Part shown: positions 12,225-23,000 of the stretch, piece after piece
Position numbering within the stretch: position 1 is the stretch's first letter
How the letters are laid out: every line of letters begins with the position of its first letter
Origin: Anastrepha obliqua
Lineage: Eukaryota > Arthropoda > Insecta > Diptera > Tephritidae
NCBI RefSeq assembly: GCF_027943255.1
Contig: NC_072893.1
Span: 930,001 to 994,000, forward strand
Length of the DNA stretch: 64,000 nt
Reading direction: 5' to 3'
Notes under the pieces: model-generated
The model's input: the letters and a program-made list of their open reading frames with translations, nothing else
Told to the model about the DNA's origin: nothing
Databases searched by the model: none
Made by a program: the position numbers and the translations under genes

Positions 12225-13319
12225 TTAAAAATGAGGCAAATTCCCTACCCAAACTGTGGTATTTCGACAAATTCGGAACCGGCTTGGTATGGCACATCCG
12301 CTAGTAGTTCGAAGGCATTGGCTCGCTCTCAGGGGGCATTGCCGCCTTCAGGAAGCTTCTCATACAAACTATCTGCTGCTTGAACGCGGCTTAAAATTCC
12401 AGGTATTAGACTGCCATATTAGGCCTGTGATTGGTTTCTACAAACATATGGTAATACATACATATCGAACAACAACTATTGCATCAGTATATGCTCGGCC
12501 AATTATGTAAAAAGAATAGTTTTAATGCCTTCACATTTCCTTTATTTAAATGGTTCTCCATTCTCAGTTGAACGCGCTGTGTCGTTGACAACTTAATTAA
12601 ACTCAATGCCATTCGCTTCTATTTTTATAACTTTACGCATAGTCTCTTTTCCAAAAACTAAATGTGCGGCAGAAGGCGTGAAGGGGTATGTAGAAATTGG
12701 GTTTATTCATTTATCCACGCAGATGCAAGCTGCTGCCCAGTGACCAAATGAAGTGACTGCAAGCGGCAGCAATTCTTTAATTTCTGCTTTTCCTAGCATT
12801 TTTTGCAATATTCTGCCACGCCCTAAAATAGTAATACTTCCATAAAAAAACAGTTTGAAGTATTATAATGAGCACGTAAATTTCACTCAAGCTGAACAAC
12901 TGGTGATTAAGTGAATTCGCAAGGACTTTTCCATTTTTTATTCTGCGTCACATTTATTTGCTCGCATCAAATTACTGTTGACAAGTGCTTCCACACCATT
13001 TCCAGTAGTTAGAGAATGACGGAAGCAGAACAAACATACACAACAGAGTAAATTAAATTGTTTGTCCTTGATGCATTCTATGCTTTTCCTGCGGATAAAG
13101 TGGTCCGTTGGCCGTGAGGAGGATGCAAAATCTGCAAGTGCAATTTGACTGTTAAATTTAAGTGCCCATGCGCTTTCATACAGAGGAGGTAAGTATGATT
13201 TTTAATATTGTTTCAGATACTGTTTTTATAATAAGTGATGAGTGCCTATGTGCAAGTAATTTAGCCTTGATGTACCTCGTTTTTTTACTCGGTTTACATT
13301 GATAACTGTATCAATTGAT
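12225..13319. other. Unassigned DNA
   Basis: No gene or known repeat recognised. A short open frame at 12256-12510 has no domain. Confidence 0.5.
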
Positions 13320-13419
13320 AATAAAATCAGAAGTGGGTGGAAAAATGTGGGGAGCAGCAGTCAAAAACGAGCGATCGATTGTCCAACGCGAATTTGGTCC
13401 TACTTTACAGATAGTCGCT

Positions 13420-13601
13420 TGACATATTACAAATGTTTGGGCCTTGGAGCGGCTGTAGATACGCATTTTCCGTGTGGGGCCTGACATCACCGAAAGCGGC
13501 TGGATCTTACACCACGAGAACACGTTGCCCTATTGTCCATTGCACAAGAGTTTTTGGTGAAAAAATACACTCCAACATTGCTGCACCCACTCTGTCGTGC
13601 C
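13420..13601 (+). mobile_element. Mariner relic, left part (split by the hAT insertion)
   Basis: Plus frames read PDITESGWILHHENTLPYCP and then SFLVKKYTPTLLHP. These align by eye with the mariner segment spanning the second catalytic residue: W.LHHDN, the 'LVR.FLAK' helix and the 'HPPYSPD' approach to the third Asp. Here the second Asp is Glu (HHEN). The sequence is interrupted at 13602 by the hAT element and appears to continue after 15517. Confidence 0.6.
13594..13601. repeat. 8-bp target-site duplication, left copy (GTCGTGCC)
   Basis: GTCGTGCC lies directly before the TAGAGTTGGGT terminus and is repeated exactly at 15510-15517 after the other terminus. Eight-base duplications are the hallmark of hAT superfamily insertion. 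Confidence 0.95.
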
Positions 13602-15509
13602 TAGAGTTGGGTTTCGGGAATTTCCCGACGGGAATTCTCGAGAAATTCTCGATATTTTTCCATCCCGAATCTCGAGAATTGAAATTTTTAGCATTTCGGG
13701 AAATCCCGAATCTCGAGAATGTTTTAAGATTTCTCGAGAAATCCATTTTTTTTTTTTAATTTTTGCTGTCAAATATTAAGAGAAAAAACAATTCTTTCAA
13801 AAGTAAAAGAATACACATACATATGATTAATACCTGGAAACACCAAACTGTAACGGCCATTATGTTACAAAGAATCGCACACTACATACTGTTTCGCAGA
13901 ATCACATACATACAATTCACACCATAGTTTCAATTGCTATGCGAAAAGCCACAACAGTATAACTGTTCCATTTGTTTGTTTGTTTTTTTTTTTTTTGTTT
14001 TAGGGTGACTACAGAGTAAATGCTAGATGCGTTGCTATGCTATGTCGAGGGAAAGCACTGTAACATCAAGCTAATGAAGTTTAGTTTTATGTGTTTCTTA
14101 TATATGTATGTAGCAGCAGTTAAGCAATTAGAAATGCTTTGAAAATAGTCAAGCAATTTCAATTTGTTCGCAGACTGCACAGACGACGTTTGTAAATTTA
14201 TTTTTTGTAGTGAGCGGGCGCATTTCATTTTGTGGTACCTGATTAAGTATAAATTATACACCGTATACAAAATATTTTATTTTTTGTGGTCCAAATATTA
14301 CTTATAGCCTGAATAGCCTGGAAACTATGCTGGCCAGGTACATTTGCATCAGCAAGCATGTTCGTAAGGCGCTCGACACTCTTAATTTAAATTTTATGGC
14401 CACTACTGACGCAGAAGAAAAGTATTGCGAGGATATCATAAATGCTCTTAAACCTATACGTGTTGCTGTAGAAGCACTTAGTCGCCAAAATGTGAACTTA
14501 CTTGCTGAGGATTCTATTCTCAAATTTTTGTTCACAAAATTGGAGAATCAGCACACAGAATTGGGCAATGAATTCTTATCCAGCCTAAAAAAAAACTTAA
14601 CAGCTCGTAGATCTAGCCGTTTGTTATTGGCCTTTAAATATTTACACGATCCAGTTAACAGCTCTAGTGACAAATCTGAATTTTTCCACACCTGTTCTAA
14701 AACAGACTTGATAAAAGAAGCCGAAAACTACTTGGTTCGTCTATTTTCTACGAGCATTCAAGAAGACCAAGCAGTGTCTAGTTCTGACGATGATGACGTA
14801 TTTGCAACCAACAACGTCGATGAAGAAGATATGGCGAAACAGCTTGAGAAATACGTTCAGCAATGCTCAAAACCGAAAGCAGACATTGCGCAACATGCGG
14901 CGAACCAGATGTTTTCGTCACTTAGAAACGAGCTAAAACTATATGAAAAAACTGGAGAGAAAACACAAAATGTTGAAAGACTGATCGGGGCTTTTAACAC
15001 TGTTAAGCCAACATCGACTCAAAATGAGAGGAATTTTTCTACAGCGGGTAATTTTGTGTCCAAAAAGCGTACGCGATTGTCAGACGAAGCCATTGACAGT
15101 CTGTGTTTTTTAAAACACCATTTTGGGAAATAATGTTTACAATCACTTTTTTCCCCTATTTTAATAAGTATAATCTTCAATTATTTTTGTTTTGAATTTT
15201 TTTGTAATTATTTTTGTTTCACTTTTTTGTTTGCAATAATTGAAATAGTAATATTTTCAAATATTTTTTTATGTAATTTATACTTTAATAAAAATAAATA
15301 AAAATAATATTTTATGAAATTCATTGCTCCTACACTGGTTTTAGATTTTTTTTTTAATTTTTTGGAATTTTTCCCGAATTTTCGAGAATTCTCGAGAAAT
15401 CTCAAAAATTATTTTCGGGAAATCCCGCATCTCGAGAATTGAAATTTTCGTTATTTCGGGAAATCCCGATTCTCGAGATTGGGATTTTCTCGGGAAATAC
15501 CCAACTCTA
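13602..15509 (+). mobile_element. hAT superfamily element, 1,908 bp, internally deleted
   Basis: The termini are TAGAGTTGGGT and its exact inverse ACCCAACTCTA, flanked by a perfect 8-bp duplication. Both subterminal regions (about 13615-13745 and 15365-15500) are packed with copies of short palindromes of the type TCTCGAGA and TTTCGGGAAATCCCG. Such subterminal repeats are known transposase-binding arrays in hAT elements. The only long frame is the C-terminal half of a hAT transposase (14327-15133). The BED finger, most of the RNase H fold and its catalytic acidic residues are absent, and non-coding sequence fills 13780-14290. It is therefore a non-autonomous deletion derivative. The intact target duplication and open frame suggest a fairly recent insertion. 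Confidence 0.95.
14327..15133 (+). CDS. hAT transposase C-terminal half (268 codons, open)
   Basis: The 268-residue frame has no internal stop. Just upstream the same frame reads NSLETMLARY, matching the 'RWNS...ML.R' motif in the central part of hAT transposases, so translation of the parent protein entered from further upstream. Residues 1-110 are helical (SKHVRKALDTLNLN, ALKPIRVAVEALSR, ILKFLFTKLE). An acidic insert, SSSDDDDVF, is near residue 155. The last 47 residues carry the hAT dimerisation motif PTSTQNERNFSTAGNFVSKK followed by RTRLSDEAIDSLCFLKHHF. The first two acidic catalytic residues are missing because of the internal deletion, so transposition activity is not expected. Whether the remaining part is expressed, for example as a dimerisation competitor, is unknown. 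Confidence 0.85.
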   Translation: MLARYICISKHVRKALDTLNLNFMATTDAEEKYCEDIINALKPIRVAVEALSRQNVNLLAEDSILKFLFTKLENQHTELGNEFLSSLKKNLTARRSSRLLLAFKYLHDPVNSSSDKSEFFHTCSKTDLIKEAENYLVRLFSTSIQEDQAVSSSDDDDVFATNNVDEEDMAKQLEKYVQQCSKPKADIAQHAANQMFSSLRNELKLYEKTGEKTQNVERLIGAFNTVKPTSTQNERNFSTAGNFVSKKRTRLSDEAIDSLCFLKHHFGK

Positions 15510-15517
15510 GTCGTGCC
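15510..15517. repeat. 8-bp target-site duplication, right copy (GTCGTGCC)
   Basis: Exact copy of 13594-13601, directly after the ACCCAACTCTA terminus of the hAT element. Confidence 0.95.
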
Positions 15518-15690
15518 TATATCGCCTACAATAGAAGTCGCATCTCAAGGGAACTCGTCACGGCGGCGAGCAGGAGCTGAAGAATGCTTACAATGGTGAG
15601 GGCAACGTGTAACCGTTGAGCAGTGTTAGAAGTATACAATTGTGAAGGTCGATAATAATATTTTGCTCGTAACCTACTTTACTTGTGTTT
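15518..15690 (+). mobile_element. Mariner relic, right part (after the hAT insertion)
   Basis: Continuation of the relic interrupted at 13601. Around 15600-15670 broken frames read RVTVEQC and IVKVDNNILLV, resembling the C-terminal 'C...GEYFEGDNI' end of mariner transposases. The intervening block is too decayed to read, so assignment depends partly on continuity with the left part. Confidence 0.45.
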
Positions 15691-16074
15691 TATTAACAAA
15701 TTCTTGGAACTTAGATGTCCCACCTGGCATTCGCCATAATTGTAGAACTTTTGAATGGGATAGATACGCGAAAGGAGCAATTACTTTGATTGTATCTTGA
15801 CTCGTTATTATTTCCGTAGATCCAATAGATTGCATCTTGTTCGAGTTATCGTCCAAAATAAGTTGATAGACTTGCCTTAAAAAACAGGCTTGCTTTATTA
15901 AAATAAATATGTCATGTTAATTAAAATGTTTGTACTGCAAGCTGCTCTTCTTCGTCATAATACGTCGCAGCAGTTCAAATTGGCGAATTTTCATTAAAAT
16001 AAAATATTGGAGTTGATTTCTTACAAAAATAGCAAAGCTTCTATGATAGTTAGCTTTTATGTTGCTTCAAACAC
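15691..16074. other. Unassigned AT-rich DNA
   Basis: No gene or known repeat recognised between the mariner relic and the SINE. Confidence 0.5.
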
Positions 16075-16335
16075 GGCCGCCGTAGCCAGATGGGTTGTTG
16101 CGTGCCTCCTGTTCGGGAGTGCGTAGGTTCAAATCTCCGTGCATGAAACAGTTTTTTCTAAAAGCAGTCGCCCTTCGGCAGACAAAACAAACATCCGAGT
16201 GTATTTCTGTCATGAAAAAGTCTTCATAAAAGCATTTGCCGTTGGGAGTCGGCTTAACACTGCAGGACTCTTCATTTGTGGAACAATAGCAATACGCGCA
16301 CTACACATAGAAGGAGCAGCTCCGCCAAACATTTA
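16075..16335 (+). mobile_element. tRNA-derived SINE, near full length
   Basis: The head GGCCGCCGTAGCCAGATGGG resembles a pol III A-box region, and GGTTCAAATCTCC at 16126-16138 is a good B box. The body then has AGCAGTCGCCCTTCGGCAGA, CCGAGTGTATTTCTGTCATG, CGTTGGGAGTCGGCTTAAC and AGGAGCAGCTCCGCCAAAC. The same body recurs at 44996-45110 and, inverted, at 51655-51919. The family is one I associate with tephritid genomes; that is recollection, not a search result. It is followed directly by a LINE fragment. Confidence 0.8.
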
Positions 16336-17080
16336 TTTAACAACTCCTATCTTGTTAATAGATACCGTGTCGTTGCCTGGGGTAGTGTGCAAGGCCCGTT
16401 ACTGTTTGCCCTCTTCACTATAGATATTTCCTGTTGTTCTTCAAAGTCTAATTTTCTTCTATGCGCGGATGACCTGAATGTCCAGAAGATTCATCCATTA
16501 TCCAGCGCGTATTGAATAACTTCTATAGTTTGTGTGTGCGTAATCGTTTGTTCCTCAAGTCTTCAATATTGTTTCAACTCCTTATTGCATCTGAATCACG
16601 CCGCTAAAGGCGATACGTGAATGAAAATGCCTGGGTGTCTGGTGATCTCTATACTTTCCAACTGTTGTACTCGTCCTTTGTTCGGTGCAGGTTAGAATAT
16701 GCGATATTCGTTGGCATGCAGTCTATATTACTTGATTAGAGTCCGTTCGGAGAGCTTTTGTGCACTTTGCTTTGCGCTTGATGAATTTCGTTCATCCATT
16801 CCGGCCCATCGCTCTCGTTGCTTACTAATTAATCTCATGCCCTTAGAGTCTAGGCGTGCTCTGCTGTCGGTGTGTTTTTCCTTTGATATTTGTTCGGGTT
16901 TAATAGATTAAAATTCACTTTCATGTTCCGTTACAGATTTTCCGTTTCAATGAATTGTTTTTTTTTTGGGTAAAGCTAACACTGTTGATGGGATGAAGGC
17001 TTCTTAAAATCATATTCTTCTTCCTTAGACTTCTATTTTTTTACTCTAAGTCTCCTTTTCAGAAGTTACTCATAAGACAC
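16336..17080 (+). mobile_element. LINE fragment (jockey/CR1-like RT, 3' part)
   Basis: Reads YLVNRYRVVAWGSVQGP (degraded G.PQG motif), then LLFALFTIDIS and SNFLLCADDLNVQK, where the catalytic YADD box appears as CADD. Further along come LQLLYSSFVRCRLEYA and then IPAHRSRCLLINLMPLESRR and SVCFSFDICSGLID, which are post-RT motifs of this LINE class. Several frameshifts and stops are present. The 3' limit is approximate. Confidence 0.75.
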
Positions 17081-18984
17081 TTGTCGTCTCCCACATAGTC
17101 GGCAAGCATCCTGTTTGTTGATTCATAAATAAAATGAAATGAAAATAACTTTCGAAGCTGTTTAAAAAAATGTAGTTTCCATCTTTGACAAGAAAGAGTG
17201 GAGCTTTCCGATTTATTTATAAACAAAATTGGAATTATTCGAAAATAATAACTGAAAAATGCACATAATCTGGACTTCTGGTTCATTGCGCGTCATTGAC
17301 TATTTCGAAAATTTTAATAGCAAGAAGAAATGAGTGAACCCTTTGTTGCTCGCATTCCTAAATGGCAGCAACAAGAACAACAACAACATTATCTATACTA
17401 GTAAAATTAAACAGCGATGGAGAGGGAGGTGCTGTCACTTTTTGATGCTCACTATCCGCGCTTGTGAATGTGAAAATTTGAAAACGGACGGCATGCTGGC
17501 GTGTCAGCCGCAGCAATAGTTGATCTGCGTTGACATCACGACGCAAATTTCGCTACACTTTTGCCAAAGTGTATAATTATTTCAGAGATATCTAAAGCAC
17601 ACACACACACACACACATATTTGAACCAGAGGCGAGGAATCCTTGCAGAATCGCCTTGGCCACATCCATTTGCTCAGAAGCCTTCCTTTCTACAGAAAGC
17701 GTAAGCGTATACGTATGTGTGTGTGTGAGATGGGGCTGCCACTGCTGCGATTAGGAAATGCGAGAAAAAGGATTAATATCTGTTGCGGCCGCGTTTTCAA
17801 ATGTGTCTGACCGGGCTGAGGAAATTTGGGCTAGCCAAGCTACTTAGCGAGCGAATGAGTTGCAATGGAATTGTACGATGAATGGCTTGCTCAACTAATA
17901 TACAGACAACATTGAGTTCATGGCCAACTGACCTCTGGTAAATAATCCAAAATACTGAAGTTTTTCGAAAGGTAATATAGTAATAGAAGAGTTGCGGAAA
18001 TAGTCGCTTTTTGAAGGAATGCATAAATCGGACATAGGGAAGTGCCACGAACTCTGCTGCAAGTTGCGAATAACTGTAAACGCCAGTTTTTTATTCTTAT
18101 TTATGCTAGAAAATCTATTCACCGCATAAGAAATTTATTAATTTAAAAATTTTCTGTCCTTATACACCCACTAACACCTGCATGTGAGTAAAAATTCTAA
18201 GTACCGAGCATTTGTTTTTGTTGTCTGTTACCCACTCGCCTTGCCACTGGCAGTCCACGTAAGTAATCAACAAAATTGAGTTTTCATCGCTTGGTCATTT
18301 TTATCCCGTTGCTACTGTCATTGTCCTGTGTTGATCCTTTGCGTTCTTATCACGCCACTTCCTTATACGTCCATGCATGCAACAACCACCGCCGTCGGCA
18401 GTCTTATGTGGCAAACACTTTTGCAGTGGTGCATTCTAGTAGTGGTGCTCTCGTTCGAAATTGCCCACGATAAAAATTGGATTACTTTTTAATGTTTAGT
18501 GCAAAATGCTGTGGTGGCTCAACACTGCACTGCACTTCATTCGTTAGCGTAATGACGCCGACTGCCTGTTGAAAATGTGCTCCACCGCCATTGCTTACCC
18601 TTCGCTCTGTGGCGGCGGTGGACGATGATAAATGAGTTGCGATAGATGACAGCAAATCAACATAAGTGCATTATTGTTGTGGCTGCTCTGCTGGTGCCGA
18701 TGCAATGTTTTGTTGCTGTAGTGCTTGGCGTAGCAAAATTAAACACTCATGAATGTGTATGCATTTAAAATAGAATTACCCACTAGTTGAAGAATTTTCC
18801 AGTTAATTTTATTACATCTGAAAAGCGATCTCGAAGTTGAAGTTGAATTGGTTGAACAAAAAAAAAATAAAGTAAAAAATTCAATATTTTATTTACACTG
18901 GCGCGAACTTTAAACCATGGTAATTTTCAATACTGTGTTGGACACTGTGTTGCTTAAGGCAACGAAGGAAAAGAGCCGCATCAT
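17081..18984. other. Unassigned DNA
   Basis: No domain recognised on either strand. It contains the CA microsatellite near 17600, TG-rich sequence near 17715, and a GC-richer stretch around 18300-18620 without a supported gene. Confidence 0.5.
17598..17618. repeat. (CA)n microsatellite
   Basis: About ten uninterrupted CA units ending in CATAT. A short TG tract follows near 17715. Confidence 0.95.
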
Positions 18985-19424
18985 GGGGCCTAACTGAAAG
19001 AGTCGAAGGTTTAGACTACGATGGTACCATCTGCCTTTTAAGCAGCACCGCTACAGACATGGAAAGAAAACTCGAGTTGGTGGTTAATTTTGCACAGGAG
19101 GTAGGACTGCACATAAACGTTGACAAAACTAAAACTCTCCGACTGAACACCGAGTGTCTTTTTCATCTTCAATAGGTAAGTCGTTGGAAAATTTAGACAG
19201 TTTTTGTTACTTAGGCTGCATCCCTGACAAATATGGAGGCTCTTTAGCAGATGTCGTTAATAGGCATGCAAAAGCAAGATAAGCTTTCGGCGCCCTAGGC
19301 TTAGTGTGTACAAAACTAAAAATCTTAGAATCGAACATAAAATCAACACTACTGTATGGATGCGAAACGTGGAATATAGCACCAAAAGACGAAATGGAGA
19401 ATCTCAAGCTCTTATCTAAATATT
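18985..19424 (+). mobile_element. LINE RT fragment (RTE-like)
   Basis: Broken frames give YD followed by GTICLLSSTATDMERKLELV, in the position of the YADD box (the second D is lost). NFAQEVGLHINVDKTKTLRL and then ENLDSFCYLGCIPDKYGG, GALGLVCTKLKILESNIKST and LLYGCETWN follow. This order (YADD, GL.IN..KTK, F.YLG, LLYG.ETW) is diagnostic of an RTE/CR1-like RT and thumb region. Both ends are truncated. Confidence 0.8.
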
Positions 19425-19429
19425 AAAAA

Positions 19430-20020
19430 AAATTTAATTTTCATTCGAAATGGTCAAAGATTGTTTGAGACCCTCCAAATTTATGTGAGCTATTCGACAG
19501 GCCATGATTTCTAATCCTGACCACAAACTGTAGTCCAATGGATTCAGATCTGGATTTCCAGACGGCCAATCTTCTGCAACTATGAACCCAAGAATATTGT
19601 TTTTTAGCCACTGGTGGGTGGTTTTTGCTAGAAGATCCAAAGCTCTTTGTTGAAGAGACAACTGCTCAACTTCTTTACCACGCCTTCTCTGACGTCCTCG
19701 TAGTACACTCTTGCCTCGGTCTTAACCCCTTTTTCGCAGAAATGAAGAGATGTAACGCCTTTACAAGACACTCCCCACTAAACCGTTATGGAAGCTGGAT
19801 GTTGGCCACGCTGAACCTTTGGAACAACATTTTTGCGGCTTTAGAAGTTTTAGCATAGATTTTATCATTTTGTTTATTTAAAACTTCTTCAACTGTGAAC
19901 ATTTTCTCATTTGTGGAAATAATATTTTCATGGCCGTTGACCGCATCTGTCGAGTCTAATTTTCTTCAAGCGCGTTGTCAAAAGATTGCCAGATTACTTA
20001 GATCTCCTAAGAGCATTTGA
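19430..20020 (-). mobile_element. maT-like (DD37D) Tc1/mariner superfamily relic
   Basis: Minus-strand blocks in order are ISTNEKMFTVEEVLNKQNDK (the place of the first Asp, here Asn), QRVQRGQHPASITVWWGVS, FCEKGVKTEARVYYEDVREG, AKTTHQWLKNNILGFIVAED, and DWPSGNPDLNPLDYSLWSGL with the third Asp. Between LWIF and AKTT the short segment that should carry the second catalytic Asp (QQD.A.AHK type) is missing. The DD37D class is inferred from the conserved blocks on either side. Several frameshifts confirm that it is dead. No terminal repeats were found. Confidence 0.75.
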
Positions 20021-20029
20021 GAGTTCCAT

Positions 20030-23000
20030 TGGCTTATACATAAATACACAACTTCTAGCCGCTGATAATTAAAACCTAGAATTTTTTGTTCCACAAAGAA
20101 TGGGGTCATATCTTTCGAGGCCCTAGATGCAACGTGTAATATTATTAAATGTATCATCATTTTTGTGAGCTAAATTAGAGGCCAGTTAAACATATTTGAG
20201 CTCAGGGAACGTTATTTGGAGTGCAACGAGTTGAATAGGAAACTTTCTTCTGCACCATGTAAAACTGGTTTCTTGCACTTGTGAGCACTTGGGTTACTTC
20301 TAAACGTATCGAAATATAAATTAATAGAGTTTTTATACCTTAAATTCTCTGTATGTGCTGATATTGGGGGCTTAGAACATTTACAAATGATGCCACATTT
20401 GCAAGGTCGAATGTGAGAATTTAACAAACCAAATCGGTCCACATCACATCTAACTCTGGTTGCACCACCGCAAAGGTGTGAAGCATAGCAAGCAAGCAAA
20501 AAAGCTACATTCATACTCTTAATTTTGTGCTGAGAGGCAAGTGGGAGCTTATGTTAGTGGGTTTGTTGGTAAACGCAGCACGTTCGCAAAATATCAACAA
20601 AGAAGCCAACAGCAGCAACATAGAAGCATACGCCACAATGGCTGCGACAACCTTCACTATGTTGAGTCAACTTAAGGACAACAAAAGACAAGTTCATGAC
20701 TGTGAATTTATATTTCTCTAAAGACGCTGGATAACAAAACTGTAGCGGAGTAGAATGAACGGCAAGTGCATGGGAATGGGGCAACAAGTGCGAAAAATTG
20801 TGCGAAATGATAAAAGCAATCTGGAGGGAGTCCGCTACCACTTACAGCAACAGCAATAATGTGGCATAAGAAATATTTTGCACTAAAGCGAGCAACATAA
20901 TAAATCACAGTGACCCAGTGAGCCAGGCAAGCTGGGCAAACAAAACGGTGCTCGAAAGCGATAACGAAACGCTCTGCTGTCCTGCCCTCTTAAGGTTGAA
21001 GGCGAAATGTAGTCCATCGCAGTGAGCAGTAGCGGGTGTGCGAGTGGGCATTACGCCCCCAAAAGGTCTACCAGCGTCGCATAAGCTACGTTGTGAGTTC
21101 TCAGTTTGCAGTGAACTTGGTTTGCTTGAGAGGGAAGCGCAGACTTGCTAAGAGTTTCGTATGCGGACCACTTACCGCTTCACTATTCATTAATTCAAAG
21201 CTGAAATCTGTTTTAATACGAGTGGTGGGTAATTCAGCCGAAATCAGCTGCGTCAAAGAAGGGTCACGTGCATAAAAACATAAAAAAATTGAAAGTTTTT
21301 ATTTGTAGAATGGACTCGTACAGTTAACTCTCTCTTGATCTTCTTGTTGCTCATTTGTTTTGCTTGCTCGGTGTTGGGTGCGGCTGTTTAATTGCTTGTC
21401 GCATTATTTCTGGCACATCATCACACTCGAAATTGATAATAAACGTGGTTATTTTTTTGTTGTTTTTGCTTTTGATGTGCATCTTAAAAAGGGGTTGAAA
21501 GTGTGCGCACTGGTGTGTCGTAATGAATTTGTAAATACTTAAAATATGACATTTCCTTCGTCAGCTCGGGTGGGCTATAATTTAATTGCACTTTTAAAGG
21601 TGAACTCCCGCGGTCTGTTGGCCTTCAAGGCATATCCTGGCTTGCTTTGTTTTTCCTCATTTTTTAACTTGACTTTAGCTTTTAAATTAATCAAGCCTCA
21701 AAAGACGAACCCAAAGGCAGCTGAAAGTCGGCATTTCACAGAAACTTCTTTATTGTATTCCCATCACTGGCCTTCACTTGTCCGCCCACGGCTCACTGCT
21801 GACCTTATAAAAATTTTGATTTGCACTTAACTCAACTCCACTCCACTTCACTTCAATCGAATCAAATTCAGATTGGGGAAGCCAAGTCATCGGTGGGCTT
21901 GTGTGGCGGGAGGGGACTACTGTCTTATCTGCAGTGCTCTTATCTTTTCACTGACAATTAGGATGCGCTGCGGTACTAGTCGTTTCTTCCTTTTTTACTT
22001 TTGTTGTTATTGGCGGCGTTGGATTGGGTAAAAGTTTTTGAAAATTTCGTGATTGCGTATTAATATTTAATGTTGGTTACCTTCGCTCACTTTTATGGCA
22101 TCGGCAGGCATTTCACCTCCAATGCGGCCGCAGCCTTGCCGCTTGCTGTCAAAGGCAACCTTTCTTTGCGTTTTCTCTGTTGATTGTTGTTTTGATTGTT
22201 TTGCTTTAAATGTTTCTTTGGTTCATATTCCCTTTTGAACTTGGCATGTGTGCTGGTTTTTCATCTCCCTTTTCTGTATGTATGTACGGACACATATTTG
22301 ATATCCTTTTACATTAAAAATTTAGTATTGCGTTTCGCATTTTTATACTATTTCGTTTGACTTTGTGACCGCCTTGCCAGCTAATGAGTTGTGAATATTT
22401 AATTTTGAATATTTAGTGTAGGATAAATTAATATTCTTTATGGAGGTACTTTGTTTTCAAATTTGTGATGGAGGCGTTAATGAATGAATTCCATTAATAG
22501 GCGGGCATTGTCTTCTAGCAAGCGGTATCAATCTAATATTAATAAGAAGTGCCGCTTTACATTTGCGTGCCTGGCAAAGGGAAGAGAAAGGCGCGATTTT
22601 GCGGATTGGATCGAAACGCTTGGTTGCGCATACGCCCCGGTGGTCGATCAAATAAATCAGCGCATAAATAGGATTAGCATAAGACAGAAATGACTTGAAG
22701 AATGGGTACACGTGTGCACGAGAAATAGAGCGAAGTTCGAATGTATTTCATGGCACTTCAGGGAGCTGCTCATGTATGTGGGGATTTGCGAGTGCATATA
22801 GCGAAAATTTAATAAAAATTCATTGGAGCGACGATGCATGAACGATGTGAGCTTACTTGTAATGCGGCGTGCCACTGGTTGAGTGTTGATCCATGCACGT
22901 ATGTTTGTGTGTGAAAAAGCGTTTGTGTTTCTTTTGAAGTGCTGGCAAAATGAGATCCAATAAGGATACGCACACAAATTACAACTAAAAAATACTAATA

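Noticed and set aside
16075..16145. Genuine tRNA gene at the SINE head
   Set aside because: The A and B boxes are recognisable but the arms do not pair into a cloverleaf, and the sequence continues into the shared SINE body present in other copies.
20212..20514. 100-codon minus frame with a CKCGIICKCSKPP segment as a secreted Cys-rich peptide
   Set aside because: No clear signal peptide, irregular Cys spacing, and no second related frame. Not enough to support a gene.
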